From: Bacteroidales bacterium
Lineage (GTDB): Bacteria > Bacteroidota > Bacteroidia > Bacteroidales > UBA932
Direction: 5' to 3'
NCBI GenBank assembly: GCA_017548505.1
Contig: JAFYZX010000112.1
Location: 41,252 to 105,251, forward strand
DNA length: 64,000 nt
Shown: in pieces, positions 42,159 through 49,951 of the stretch
Numbering within the stretch: the stretch's first letter is position 1
Layout of the letters: the number at the start of each line of letters is the position of its first letter
Notes under the pieces: generated by a model
The model's database searches: none
Seen by the model: only the letters and a program-made list of their open reading frames with translations
What the model was told of the DNA's origin: nothing
Position numbers and translations under genes: made by a program

Positions 42159-42182
42159 AATTTTGAATCGTCGAAGTTAAGA

Positions 42183-43226
42183 CTATCTTCCTCCTGTAAT
42201 GAGGCTGGTAAAACGTGGAAATATCTTTCTAAGGAGATAGTACAGCAATATGCTTATCGCGATAATGATAACCGGCACCACAAAAAAGGCAATAATGGCA
42301 TTCCTCTCGCAAGACAAGAATCCCGCCTTCTCCAATATTCTCATAAACAAGACGATAGGAATTGCATGAAATGCATAGATAAAGAATGTAGAGTCATAGA
42401 ATACTTCCGGAAGCCTGCTTAACAACCGCCTCAACCTCAAACCTGCCGATATCATAAAGAACATTCCTGCAATAACGCTCAGGCGATGGATAAAGATATC
42501 ATACGAAATACCCTCTTTTACGGCCACGCTGGCTGTAAACAAAACAATGGAAAGGGCCATAAGCACATAAAAATACCTGTCGCAGAACCCGAAGAAATCC
42601 ACCTTGTGAATCGAGAAAAACGCTCCTAAAGAGAAGAAGAACAGGCATACGACACCCAAACCGGATATCGGAATGATTATGCGCAAAAGATACAGGGCGC
42701 AGAGTGCCAAAACCGGCAGTATGTGAAGATACTTTATCAACAGCCAGATTACGGGAGTAAGCAGTATGGCTATGAACAGATCTCTAAGGAACCAGAACTG
42801 ATATTCTACAGGGGCAACCCACAAGGCGTTCCAGAAATCCCGAATGCCAAAATCCGAAATGTTCTGAAATGTTCCGGAAAAAAGACCCGGAAACAGTTTC
42901 TGAAAAACAAACAGCAATGCGATTATTGCCAGCGACCAGATTATATATGGCAGAAGCAGTGTTTTCGCCCGTTTCTTGAGTTTTGATTTATATACGCCGA
43001 AACCAAACCTTTCCACGCCAAAGAAAAACAGATATCCGCTAAAAAAGAAAAACAAGGGAACGGCAACGCTGAACAAATTGACCACAACTATGTCGTGAAC
43101 CATATAGAACGCTTTAAAAGAGCTGTCAGCACTCGGCATGCTATGAATATAAACAACCATTATAATCAGAACAAACCTCAAATACTTGATAGTGTCTGAT
43201 GCAAATGCCGGAAGGTTCTTCTTCAT
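42183..43226 (-). CDS. Acyltransferase family 3 membrane protein
   Basis: 347 residues, about ten membrane helices. The N-terminal IKYLRFVLIIMVVYIHS is the acyltransferase-3 opening with the conserved His, followed by VPLFFFFSGYLFF and LLLPYIIWSL. Such proteins O-acetylate or acylate surface glycans or lipids. The acceptor is not known. It lies just downstream of lepA on the same strand (19-base gap). Confidence 0.85.
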   Translation of the reverse strand: MKKNLPAFASDTIKYLRFVLIIMVVYIHSMPSADSSFKAFYMVHDIVVVNLFSVAVPLFFFFSGYLFFFGVERFGFGVYKSKLKKRAKTLLLPYIIWSLAIIALLFVFQKLFPGLFSGTFQNISDFGIRDFWNALWVAPVEYQFWFLRDLFIAILLTPVIWLLIKYLHILPVLALCALYLLRIIIPISGLGVVCLFFFSLGAFFSIHKVDFFGFCDRYFYVLMALSIVLFTASVAVKEGISYDIFIHRLSVIAGMFFMISAGLRLRRLLSRLPEVFYDSTFFIYAFHAIPIVLFMRILEKAGFLSCERNAIIAFFVVPVIIIAISILLYYLLRKIFPRFTSLITGGR

Positions 43227-43245
43227 TGCAAAATTTAATAACTTT

Positions 43246-45030
43246 TTAGAGTTTCAGGACGGCCATGAAGGCGCTCTGAGGCACCTGGACCTGGCCTACC
43301 TGGCGCATGCGTTTCTTTCCTTTCTTCTGTTTTTCAAGGAGTTTGCGTTTTCTTGAGATATCACCTCCGTAGCATTTGGCGGTAACGTCTTTTCTTACCT
43401 GGCGGACGGTTTCTCTGGCAATGATCTTTGCGCCTATTGCAGCCTGGATAGCAATATCAAACTGCTGGCGCGGGATAAGGTCCTTGAGCTTTTCGCACAT
43501 CCTTCTTCCGAAGTCGTATGCGTGATCTCTGTGGATCAGCGATGAAAGGGCATCCACCTGTTCTCCGTTGAGAAGGATATCCAGTTTCACAAGCTGTGCC
43601 GGGCGGTAATCTGTGATATGGTAATCAAATGAGGCATAGCCCTTTGATATGCTTTTCAGCTTGTCGTAGAAATCGAATACTATCTCGCTGAGGGGAAGGT
43701 CGAAGTTTAACTCTACACGGTCTGTTGTGATATAGTGCTGGCTTACAAGCGTTCCCCTCTTGTCCAGGCAAAGTTTCATGATCGGACCGAAGAAGTCTGC
43801 CTTTGAGATGACCTGAGCTCTGATATAAGGCTCCTCGATATGGTCTATCATCGTAACCTCCGGAAGGCCGGAAGGGTTATGGACATCCAGGCACTGGCCG
43901 TCTGTAGTATAGACCTTGAAGGAAACGTTCGGAACCGTGGTGATGCAGTCCATGTCGAACTCCCTGTAGAGCCTTTCCTGGACAATTTCAAGATGCAGAA
44001 GGCCGAGGAAGCCGCAGCGGAATCCGAAGCCAAGGGCCATGGAACTTTCGGGCTCGAACACCAGGGATGCATCGTTGAGCTGAAGCTTCTCAAGGGAAAC
44101 TTTCAGCTGATCGTATTCGTCTGTCTCTACAGGATATACACCGGCAAAGACCATAGGCTTGACTTCCTCGAATCCGGCTATTGCCTCCTTGCACGGATTC
44201 TGGACGGACGTGATTGTGTCGCCCACTTTCACCTCAACTGCAGATTTGATTCCGCTTATGATGTAGCCCACATTGCCGCAGCCGATCTCCGGTTTGGGAT
44301 TCAGTTTCAGACCCATTGTTCCGACTTCATCCGCAGTGTATTCCATTCCGGTGTTGAAGAACTTGACCTTCTCTCCCTTGTGGATGCTTCCGGCCTCAAC
44401 CTTGAAGTATGCGATGATGCCGCGGAACGGATTGAAGACGGAATCGAAGATCAGGGCCTGGAGCGGAGCGTCAGGATCTCCCACCGGAGCCGGAATCCTG
44501 TCCACAATGGCATCCAGAATGGCAGGAACGCCCTCTCCTGTCTTAGCGCTGCACATAAGAACCTCACTCTGGTCGCAACCCAGGAGGTCGCAGACCTGGT
44601 CTCTCACAAGCTCAGGCTCAGCAGCCTCCATATCTATCTTGTTGAGCACAGGGATAATCGTAAGGTCGTGATCCAAGGCAAGATAAAGGTTGGAGATGGT
44701 TTGGGCCTGGATACCCTGGGTGGCATCCACAACCAGAAGAGCACCTTCACTTGAAGCAATGGAACGGGAAACCTCGTATGAGAAATCCACGTGGCCCGGG
44801 GTGTCCAGAAGGTTGAGGGTATATTCCTGACCGTCTTTGGTATATTTCATCTGAACGGCGTGGCTCTTGATTGTGATGCCCTTCTCTTTCTCCAAATCCA
44901 TCGAATCCAGCACCTGAGCCTCCATCTCGCGGCTTGTAACGGTGTTGGTAACCTCAAGCATCCTGTCCGCAAGCGTGGATTTGCCGTGATCTATATGTGC
45001 AATTATGCAAAAGTTCCTGATATTTTTCAT
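43246..45030 (-). CDS. lepA: Elongation factor 4 (LepA)
   Basis: 594 residues, the family length. G1 [10 protein letters not shown]3 DTPGHVDF, G4 NKID and the LepA-specific C-terminal domain ([40 protein letters not shown]) are all intact. It is a ribosome-associated GTPase that acts on stalled or maturing ribosomes. The ATG lies inside the CATCGCGATG palindrome, and the -7 element TATTTTTG (45045-45038, minus) abuts it, so the transcript is nearly leaderless. Confidence 0.95.
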   Translation of the reverse strand: MKNIRNFCIIAHIDHGKSTLADRMLEVTNTVTSREMEAQVLDSMDLEKEKGITIKSHAVQMKYTKDGQEYTLNLLDTPGHVDFSYEVSRSIASSEGALLVVDATQGIQAQTISNLYLALDHDLTIIPVLNKIDMEAAEPELVRDQVCDLLGCDQSEVLMCSAKTGEGVPAILDAIVDRIPAPVGDPDAPLQALIFDSVFNPFRGIIAYFKVEAGSIHKGEKVKFFNTGMEYTADEVGTMGLKLNPKPEIGCGNVGYIISGIKSAVEVKVGDTITSVQNPCKEAIAGFEEVKPMVFAGVYPVETDEYDQLKVSLEKLQLNDASLVFEPESSMALGFGFRCGFLGLLHLEIVQERLYREFDMDCITTVPNVSFKVYTTDGQCLDVHNPSGLPEVTMIDHIEEPYIRAQVISKADFFGPIMKLCLDKRGTLVSQHYITTDRVELNFDLPLSEIVFDFYDKLKSISKGYASFDYHITDYRPAQLVKLDILLNGEQVDALSSLIHRDHAYDFGRRMCEKLKDLIPRQQFDIAIQAAIGAKIIARETVRQVRKDVTAKCYGGDISRKRKLLEKQKKGKKRMRQVGQVQVPQSAFMAVLKL

Positions 45031-45037
45031 CGCGATG
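45028..45037. repeat. CATCGCGATG palindrome over the lepA start codon and in the transketolase promoter
   Basis: Perfect ten-base palindrome. On the minus strand its last three bases are the lepA ATG. On the plus strand it falls in the spacer between the -33-like TTTT and the -7 TAAATTTG of the transketolase promoter. It could serve as a shared operator or be an instance of a genome-wide motif. Confidence 0.6.
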
Positions 45038-45055
45038 CAAAAATAACTAAATTTG
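45038..45055. promoter_or_regulatory. Back-to-back -7 elements for lepA (minus) and transketolase (plus)
   Basis: Minus-strand TATTTTTG at 45045-45038 serves lepA. Plus-strand TAAATTTG at 45048-45055 serves the transketolase genes with TTTT at 45024-45027 as -33 at a 20-base spacing. The two overlap, so transcription of the two directions may compete. Confidence 0.5.
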
Positions 45056-45086
45056 AAATCAGTATAAAACCGATTAACTCTTGATT

Positions 45087-45938
45087 ATGTCTGAGATTCA
45101 AAGACTGAAAGATATTGCCTGTCAGATCCGAAGGGATATCCTCCGGATGGTGACTCTGGCAAAGAGCGGGCATCCGGGAGGAAGCCTCAGCTCTACAGAT
45201 GTTGTGACGGTGCTGTATTTCAATAAGATGCAGCACGATCCAAAGAACTGGAACCGCAGCGGAAAGGACGCCGATATGTTCTTCCTTTCCTGCGGACACG
45301 AGTCTCCGCTGCTTTACAGCGCGCTTGCAAGAAGCGGATATTTTCCCGTTGAGGAACTTGCCACTTTCCGCAAGATAGGAAGCCGCCTTCAGGGCCATCC
45401 TGCAACGGACACCAATCTGCCGGGAGTTTTTGAAGCCAGCGGATCCCTCGGACAGGGCCTCAGCGTAGCAGTCGGTGCCGCACTCGGCAAGAAGATTTCC
45501 GGAGATCCGCACAAGGTTTACTGCCTTGTCGGAGACGGAGAAAGCCAGGAAGGCCAGATCTGGGAAGCCGCACAGTTTGCATCCCACCACAAAATAGACA
45601 ACATCATCGCTTTCACAGACTGGAACGGCCAGCAGATAGACGGAACCACAGAGGAAGTTATCGGACCTGACCATCTGGACCAGAGATGGAAGGCCTTCGG
45701 ATGGAACGTGGTAATCGCAGAAGACGGCAACAGCATGGAAGACATCCTCGCGGCAATCAAGCTCGCCGAAGAACTTCAGACCATTGAACCGAAACCGGTT
45801 ATGATTATGCTCAAGACCGTTATGGGCAAGGGCGTGGACTTTATGGAAGGCACCTGCAAGTGGCACGGCAAAGCCCCGAAGCCGGAGGAATGCGAAGCCG
45901 CACTCAAGCAGATTCCTGAAACCCTCGGAGATTTTTAA
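45087..45938 (+). CDS. Transketolase, N-terminal (TPP-binding) subunit
   Basis: 283 residues from the ATG at 45087. GHPGGSLSSTDVVTVLYF, FLSCGHESP, EASGSLGQGLSVAVGAAL and the TPP motif GDGESQEGQIWEA...N are the thiamine-binding half of transketolase. It pairs with the next gene (18-base gap) to form the two-subunit enzyme common in bacteria and archaea. It moves two-carbon units in the non-oxidative pentose phosphate pathway. Confidence 0.9.
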   Translation: MSEIQRLKDIACQIRRDILRMVTLAKSGHPGGSLSSTDVVTVLYFNKMQHDPKNWNRSGKDADMFFLSCGHESPLLYSALARSGYFPVEELATFRKIGSRLQGHPATDTNLPGVFEASGSLGQGLSVAVGAALGKKISGDPHKVYCLVGDGESQEGQIWEAAQFASHHKIDNIIAFTDWNGQQIDGTTEEVIGPDHLDQRWKAFGWNVVIAEDGNSMEDILAAIKLAEELQTIEPKPVMIMLKTVMGKGVDFMEGTCKWHGKAPKPEECEAALKQIPETLGDF

Positions 45939-45956
45939 CCCCTAAAGACTGAAGAA

Positions 45957-46910
45957 ATGACCAAGTACACAAATACAGGAAACAAGGATACGCGCTCAGG
46001 ATTCGGCGAAGGATTGCTTGCAATCGGGCGTGAATGCAAGGATGTGGTTGCCCTTGCGGCAGACCTCAAAGGTTCTGTCAAGATGGACGGCTTTGCAAAG
46101 GAATTCCCTGACAGGTTTTTCCAGTGCGGTATCGCCGAGGCAAATATGATAAATGTGGCTGCTGGACTTTCCCTGGGCGGCAAGATTCCGTTCGTGGGCA
46201 CGTTTGCGGCCTTTGCCGCCGGCAGGGTTTACGACCAGGTCAGAATGGCTGTCTGCTATTCAGAAACAAACGTTAAGATCGCAGCTTCACACGCGGGAAT
46301 CACTCTGGGAGAAGACGGCGCCACCCACCAGATTCTGGAAGACATAGGCCTTATGAGAATGCTGCCGGGAATGAGCGTTGTGGTTCCTTGCGACTTCAAC
46401 CAGACAAAGAACGCCACCATAGCCGCAGCAAAATGGAACGGCCCGGTATATCTCAGGTTCGGAAGGCCATCGGTCCCTAACTTCACTCCGGAAAACGAAG
46501 CTTTTGAAATAGGCAAGGCCTATAAGCTCAACGATGGTAAAGACGTAACCATCCTTGCCTGCGGACATCTTGTATGGGAAGCCCTGCTGGCGGCCGAAGA
46601 ACTTGAAAAAGAGGGCGTGAGCGCTGATGTTATCAACGTTGCCTCGATCAAGCCGCTTGACTACGGCACCATTCTGGAGTCTATAAAAAAGACGGGATGC
46701 GTAGTGACAGCCGAAGAGCACTTCATCTTCGGAGGAATGGGAGAGATGATAGCCGGACTTCTGGCATCTCACCTTCCTGCTCCGCTGGAGTTTGTGGCAA
46801 TTGCAGACAAGTTCGGGCAGAGCGGAACCCCTTCCGAACTGATGAAGGCTTACGGGCTTGATGCGGAGCATATCGTTGCCGCAGCAAGAAGAACTGTTTC
46901 AAGGAAATAA
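45957..46910 (+). CDS. Transketolase, C-terminal subunit
   Basis: 317 residues with the pyrimidine-binding half: MDGFAKEFPDRFFQCGIAEA with the catalytic Glu of the IAEAN motif, FVGTFAAFAAGRVYDQVRMA, ASHAGITLGEDGATHQ, then a C-terminal transketolase domain (VTILACGHLVWEALLAA, VTAEEHFIFGG). It works with the N-terminal subunit. The gene is intact; the split is natural and not a frameshift. Confidence 0.9.
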   Translation: MTKYTNTGNKDTRSGFGEGLLAIGRECKDVVALAADLKGSVKMDGFAKEFPDRFFQCGIAEANMINVAAGLSLGGKIPFVGTFAAFAAGRVYDQVRMAVCYSETNVKIAASHAGITLGEDGATHQILEDIGLMRMLPGMSVVVPCDFNQTKNATIAAAKWNGPVYLRFGRPSVPNFTPENEAFEIGKAYKLNDGKDVTILACGHLVWEALLAAEELEKEGVSADVINVASIKPLDYGTILESIKKTGCVVTAEEHFIFGGMGEMIAGLLASHLPAPLEFVAIADKFGQSGTPSELMKAYGLDAEHIVAAARRTVSRK

Positions 46911-46934
46911 CGAAAGCGTTCCCCGTAGTACCAC

Positions 46935-47474
46935 ATGACCGACAGGGAGATTCAGGAAATATACAATGTAGAAGGCGGGCATACCCAGGCCTTTAACCTC
47001 ATTGTCAGAGAGTATTCCAAGAGACTCTACTGGCATTTGAGGGAGCTGGTGTTTAGCCACGAGGATGCGGACGACCTTCTCCAGAACACTTTCCTGAAGG
47101 CCTGGAAATCCCTTCCGTCTTTCCGCTGGGAAAGCGGACTATACACCTGGCTTTACAGGATAGCCACCAACGAGGCTTTCACATTCCTGAAAAAGGAAAG
47201 GATATACAACAAATTCTCCCTGACCCCGTTTGAAACCAAGCTGGCCAATAAGGTTACGGATGACCCTTATTTCAGGGGAGATGCAATCCAGATGCTGCTG
47301 CAGTACGAAGTGGCAAAACTTCCGGACAAGCAGAGGGCAATATTCTCCATGAGGTATTTCCAGGATATGGAATATAAGGATATCGCCACCATTCTGGATA
47401 GCAATCCGGATGCGGTAAAGGCCTCTTACTCACTAGCGTATAAAAAGATTACGAAGAATATACGGCAGGGATAA
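46935..47474 (+). CDS. ECF-type RNA polymerase sigma factor
   Basis: 179 residues. Region 2 contains SHEDADDLLQNTFLKAWKSL and WLYRIATNEAFTFLKKE; region 4 contains LPDKQRAIFSMRYFQDMEYK and DIATILDSNPDAVKASYSLA. It is followed by a one-helix membrane protein and a Spy-like periplasmic protein, an arrangement usual for envelope-stress sigma modules in Bacteroidetes. Confidence 0.92.
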   Translation: MTDREIQEIYNVEGGHTQAFNLIVREYSKRLYWHLRELVFSHEDADDLLQNTFLKAWKSLPSFRWESGLYTWLYRIATNEAFTFLKKERIYNKFSLTPFETKLANKVTDDPYFRGDAIQMLLQYEVAKLPDKQRAIFSMRYFQDMEYKDIATILDSNPDAVKASYSLAYKKITKNIRQG

Positions 47475-47535
47475 AAACCAACAATTTTACTTTTTGATAT
47501 CCGCGATATCTAAATAGCAGACAATTTGAGAGAAA

Positions 47536-48006
47536 ATGGAAAAGAACAGATTGGACATACTTGAAGAAGAGAGGATGAAGCAGGTTCCTTTCACCACTCC
47601 CGAAAATTATTTCGAGAGTCTGGAAGACAGAATCGCCGAGAAGGTATTTCCTTCTGAAAAGAAAGAATGGTGGACCTCTCTTGGCAAGGTTATTAGACCG
47701 GCACTTGCGCTGGCGGCATCTTTCCTTATTGTAGCCGGGCTCGGATGGGGCGTTATGCGCCTAACCCAAACCGCCCGTACAGACCTGGCTCAGAACACGG
47801 ACAATACAGAGGAAGGTCAGATGCTTGACAGTCTTGTTAAAGACTTCGGAGCAATTGAAGTAAACCGCCTCTATGCTGATTATGAAGACGTTTCAGATGA
47901 TATTCGGGATGATGAATATTCAGATGAAACAGATGCAATAGAAGAATATATTACATTGATGGCTCCATCTTTCCCGGGACTCCTGGCGGAAGAGTTATCC
48001 AAATAA
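47536..48006 (+). CDS. Single-pass membrane protein, possible anti-sigma factor
   Basis: 156 residues with one membrane helix (ALALAASFLIVAGLGWGVMR, about 56-75). The N-terminal cytoplasmic part has VPFTTPENYFESLEDRIAEK, a segment typical of proteins encoded after ECF sigma genes in Bacteroidetes. The C-terminal part is very acidic (DYEDVSDDIRDDEYSDETDA). A role as anti-sigma is inferred from context and topology; no ZAS motif is seen. Confidence 0.7.
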   Translation: MEKNRLDILEEERMKQVPFTTPENYFESLEDRIAEKVFPSEKKEWWTSLGKVIRPALALAASFLIVAGLGWGVMRLTQTARTDLAQNTDNTEEGQMLDSLVKDFGAIEVNRLYADYEDVSDDIRDDEYSDETDAIEEYITLMAPSFPGLLAEELSK

Positions 48007-48018
48007 AAGATAATCGCG

Positions 48019-48531
48019 ATGAAAAAGATTTTTATTCTAATTCTGGCTCTTTCTTTCTGCGGCATAGCGTCCGCACAGAAAGAAAACGAAGGTGCAAAAA
48101 ACAACCGCAAGCCAAATATGGAAAAGGCGATGGAGGAAATCCAGAGCCGCAAGATAGCTTTCTTTACAAAAGCGCTTGACCTAAGCAGCGAAGAGGCAAA
48201 GGTCTTCTGGCCCGTCTATGACAAGTGCGAAAAGGAAATGAACACCGCCCGCAAGGAAATGGGCAAAAGCGCAAAGGCTCTCCAGGAAGCCTGCAAAGAA
48301 GGAAGAAGTGATGAGGAAATCCGCTCTCTGGCAGACACTTACTATGAGAATGTAGAGAGGGTTTCCTCTATGCAGAAACTTCACTATTACGAGTACCAGA
48401 AAGTGCTGCCTATCAAAAAGGCCGCTATGGTAAGGATGGTGGAGGAGAGGTTTATGAACAGCCTTATCCGCGAGTGGAGAAAACCGGTTCAAAAACCGAG
48501 GCCGGACAAGCCGCAGCAGCCGCAGCGCTAA
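48019..48531 (+). CDS. Spy/CpxP-like periplasmic protein
   Basis: 170 residues with a signal peptide ending ASAQ. The mature part is all-helical and highly charged (RKIAFFTKALDLSSEEAKVF, WPVYDKCEKEMNTARKEM), as in Bacteroidetes Spy/CpxP-like or heavy-metal-sensor-like proteins, with a Pro/Lys/Gln tail. It may act as a periplasmic chaperone or stress sensor for the upstream sigma module. The start codon lies in an ATCGCGATG motif. Confidence 0.75.
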   Translation: MKKIFILILALSFCGIASAQKENEGAKNNRKPNMEKAMEEIQSRKIAFFTKALDLSSEEAKVFWPVYDKCEKEMNTARKEMGKSAKALQEACKEGRSDEEIRSLADTYYENVERVSSMQKLHYYEYQKVLPIKKAAMVRMVEERFMNSLIREWRKPVQKPRPDKPQQPQR

Positions 48532-49274
48532 AACTTAAGGTAAAAATCTCCTGTCAAAGCCTTATAGGCTGATGTAAACTCGAGATTTGGCTCCATTATG
48601 CAGAGGTCTTCAGAAGAGGCCTCTGCTTTTTTAATGTCAAGGGGAGAGAACTCGAGCATTATCCTTTTGGGAAGTTCGTCTCCTTCCTTAGCAAACACCC
48701 GGCAGATTCTTGATTTTGAAAAACCGTTTTCCTCGGCGATGGAGATAAAAAGCTTTGATTCTTCATACGGAAGGATAACGGAAAACCTTCCCTCCGGAGC
48801 CAGGATTTCCTTTGCTCCCGCTATAATGTCTTCATACGGAAGGTTATCCGTATGGCGCGAAAGCCTTTTGGAAATTGACGGATTCTTGAGAGAATCCACA
48901 AAGTACGGAGGATTGGAAACTATGAGGTCATACTTATCCTGGCTACAAGGAACAAATTGCTGGAAATCAGTCATGAATATTTTAAGATTCCGCTTCCACG
49001 GAGAAGCCTTGAAATTCTTCGCGGCCTGGATGCAGGAAGGGCAATCTGATTCAACGGCACCAACTTCAAAGTCAGAAAATTGTGAAGACATCCGCTGTGC
49101 AGCCATAAGGGCTATGACTCCGGTTCCTGTACCAATGTCCAGAATCTTTGCGCTGGATCTTTCGGGCATGCGGCACCAGGCGCCCAAAAGGACGCCGTCC
49201 GTATTTACCCTCATCGATACGTTTTCCTGGAATACGGTAAATTGCTTGAACTCAAAATAAGCGTTGCCAGCCAT
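48528..49274 (-). CDS. trmN6: tRNA1(Val) (adenine37-N6)-methyltransferase-like
   Basis: 248 residues. SAM site ILDIGTGTGVIALMAAQ (about 44-60) and catalytic NPPY (121-124), preceded by FTVFQENVSMRVNTDGVLLG, are features of the YfiC/TrmN6 family, which makes m6A37 in tRNA1(Val). The ATG overlaps the lolD stop (TGATG); its 3' end overlaps the convergent Spy-like gene by 4 bases. Confidence 0.87.
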   Translation of the reverse strand: MAGNAYFEFKQFTVFQENVSMRVNTDGVLLGAWCRMPERSSAKILDIGTGTGVIALMAAQRMSSQFSDFEVGAVESDCPSCIQAAKNFKASPWKRNLKIFMTDFQQFVPCSQDKYDLIVSNPPYFVDSLKNPSISKRLSRHTDNLPYEDIIAGAKEILAPEGRFSVILPYEESKLFISIAEENGFSKSRICRVFAKEGDELPKRIMLEFSPLDIKKAEASSEDLCIMEPNLEFTSAYKALTGDFYLKF

Positions 49275-49951
49275 CAGACAAAAACTCCGTCTTTAAGAGT
49301 GAGGCAGCGGTCGCATCTTTTGGCCAGGGCCTCGTCGTGGGTTACGATTACAATGGTCTGGCCGTGAGTGTCTCTCATCCTGAAGAAAAGGTCGTGGAGT
49401 TCCTGCTTTGTGGCGCTGTCCAGATTTCCGCTTGGCTCGTCGGCGAACAGGATTTTAGGAGAATTGATCATAGCTCTTGCGATAGCAACCCTCTGCTGCT
49501 CTCCGCCGCTAAGCTGGGACGGCCGGCTTTGCTCCTTTCCCTTAAGGCCAAGTTCTGCAAGCATTTCTTCTGCACAGGAGCGTATCTGCCTGTCTGTCAG
49601 TTTTTCTGCAGAAGAGCCTTCGTATCTTCCGATAAGAGCCGGAAGCATCACGTTCTCCAAAGCCGTGAACTCCGGAAGCAGATGGTGGAACTGGAACACA
49701 AAACCGATTTTCTGGTTGCGGAAAGCGGAAAGAGCCTTCTGACTCAGGCTGAAAACATCCGTGGAATCTATCAGAACTGTTCCGCTGTCGGGGACGAGGA
49801 TTGTTCCCAGAATCTGAAGAAGAGTGGTCTTTCCCGCGCCGCTTGCGCCAACGATGGAGAGAATCTCTCCCTGTTTGGCGTTAAAACTAAGGCCTTTGAG
49901 AACCTGTTGATTCCCAAAGGCCTTGGTGATGTTCTTGCACTCGATAATCAT
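49274..49951 (-). CDS. lolD: ABC transporter ATP-binding protein, LolD-like
   Basis: 225 residues. Walker A GASGAGKTT (35-43), signature LSGGEQQR, Walker B ILFADEPSGNLD and the switch His in VTHD are intact. FQFHHLLPEFTALENVMLPA is the LolD/MacB-type Q-loop region. It powers release of lipoproteins from the inner membrane (LolCDE) or a MacB-like export. No permease gene is adjacent; the permease at 61406 is a possible but unproven partner. The ATG overlaps the EF-G paralog stop (TAATG). Confidence 0.85.
   Translation of the reverse strand: MIIECKNITKAFGNQQVLKGLSFNAKQGEILSIVGASGAGKTTLLQILGTILVPDSGTVLIDSTDVFSLSQKALSAFRNQKIGFVFQFHHLLPEFTALENVMLPALIGRYEGSSAEKLTDRQIRSCAEEMLAELGLKGKEQSRPSQLSGGEQQRVAIARAMINSPKILFADEPSGNLDSATKQELHDLFFRMRDTHGQTIVIVTHDEALAKRCDRCLTLKDGVFV

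Noticed and set aside
43840-44754. Long plus-strand open frame inside lepA
   Set aside because: It is antisense to a highly conserved gene and has no homology; a by-product of codon usage.
45087-46910. Transketolase apparently broken in two genes
   Set aside because: Both halves have proper starts and stops, domain boundaries fit, and two-subunit transketolases are common. Natural split, not a frameshift.
47496-47510. GATATC-CGC-GATATC repeat before the sigma-associated membrane protein
   Set aside because: Each arm is itself a short palindrome and there is no T-run or matching second site; too short to call an operator or terminator.
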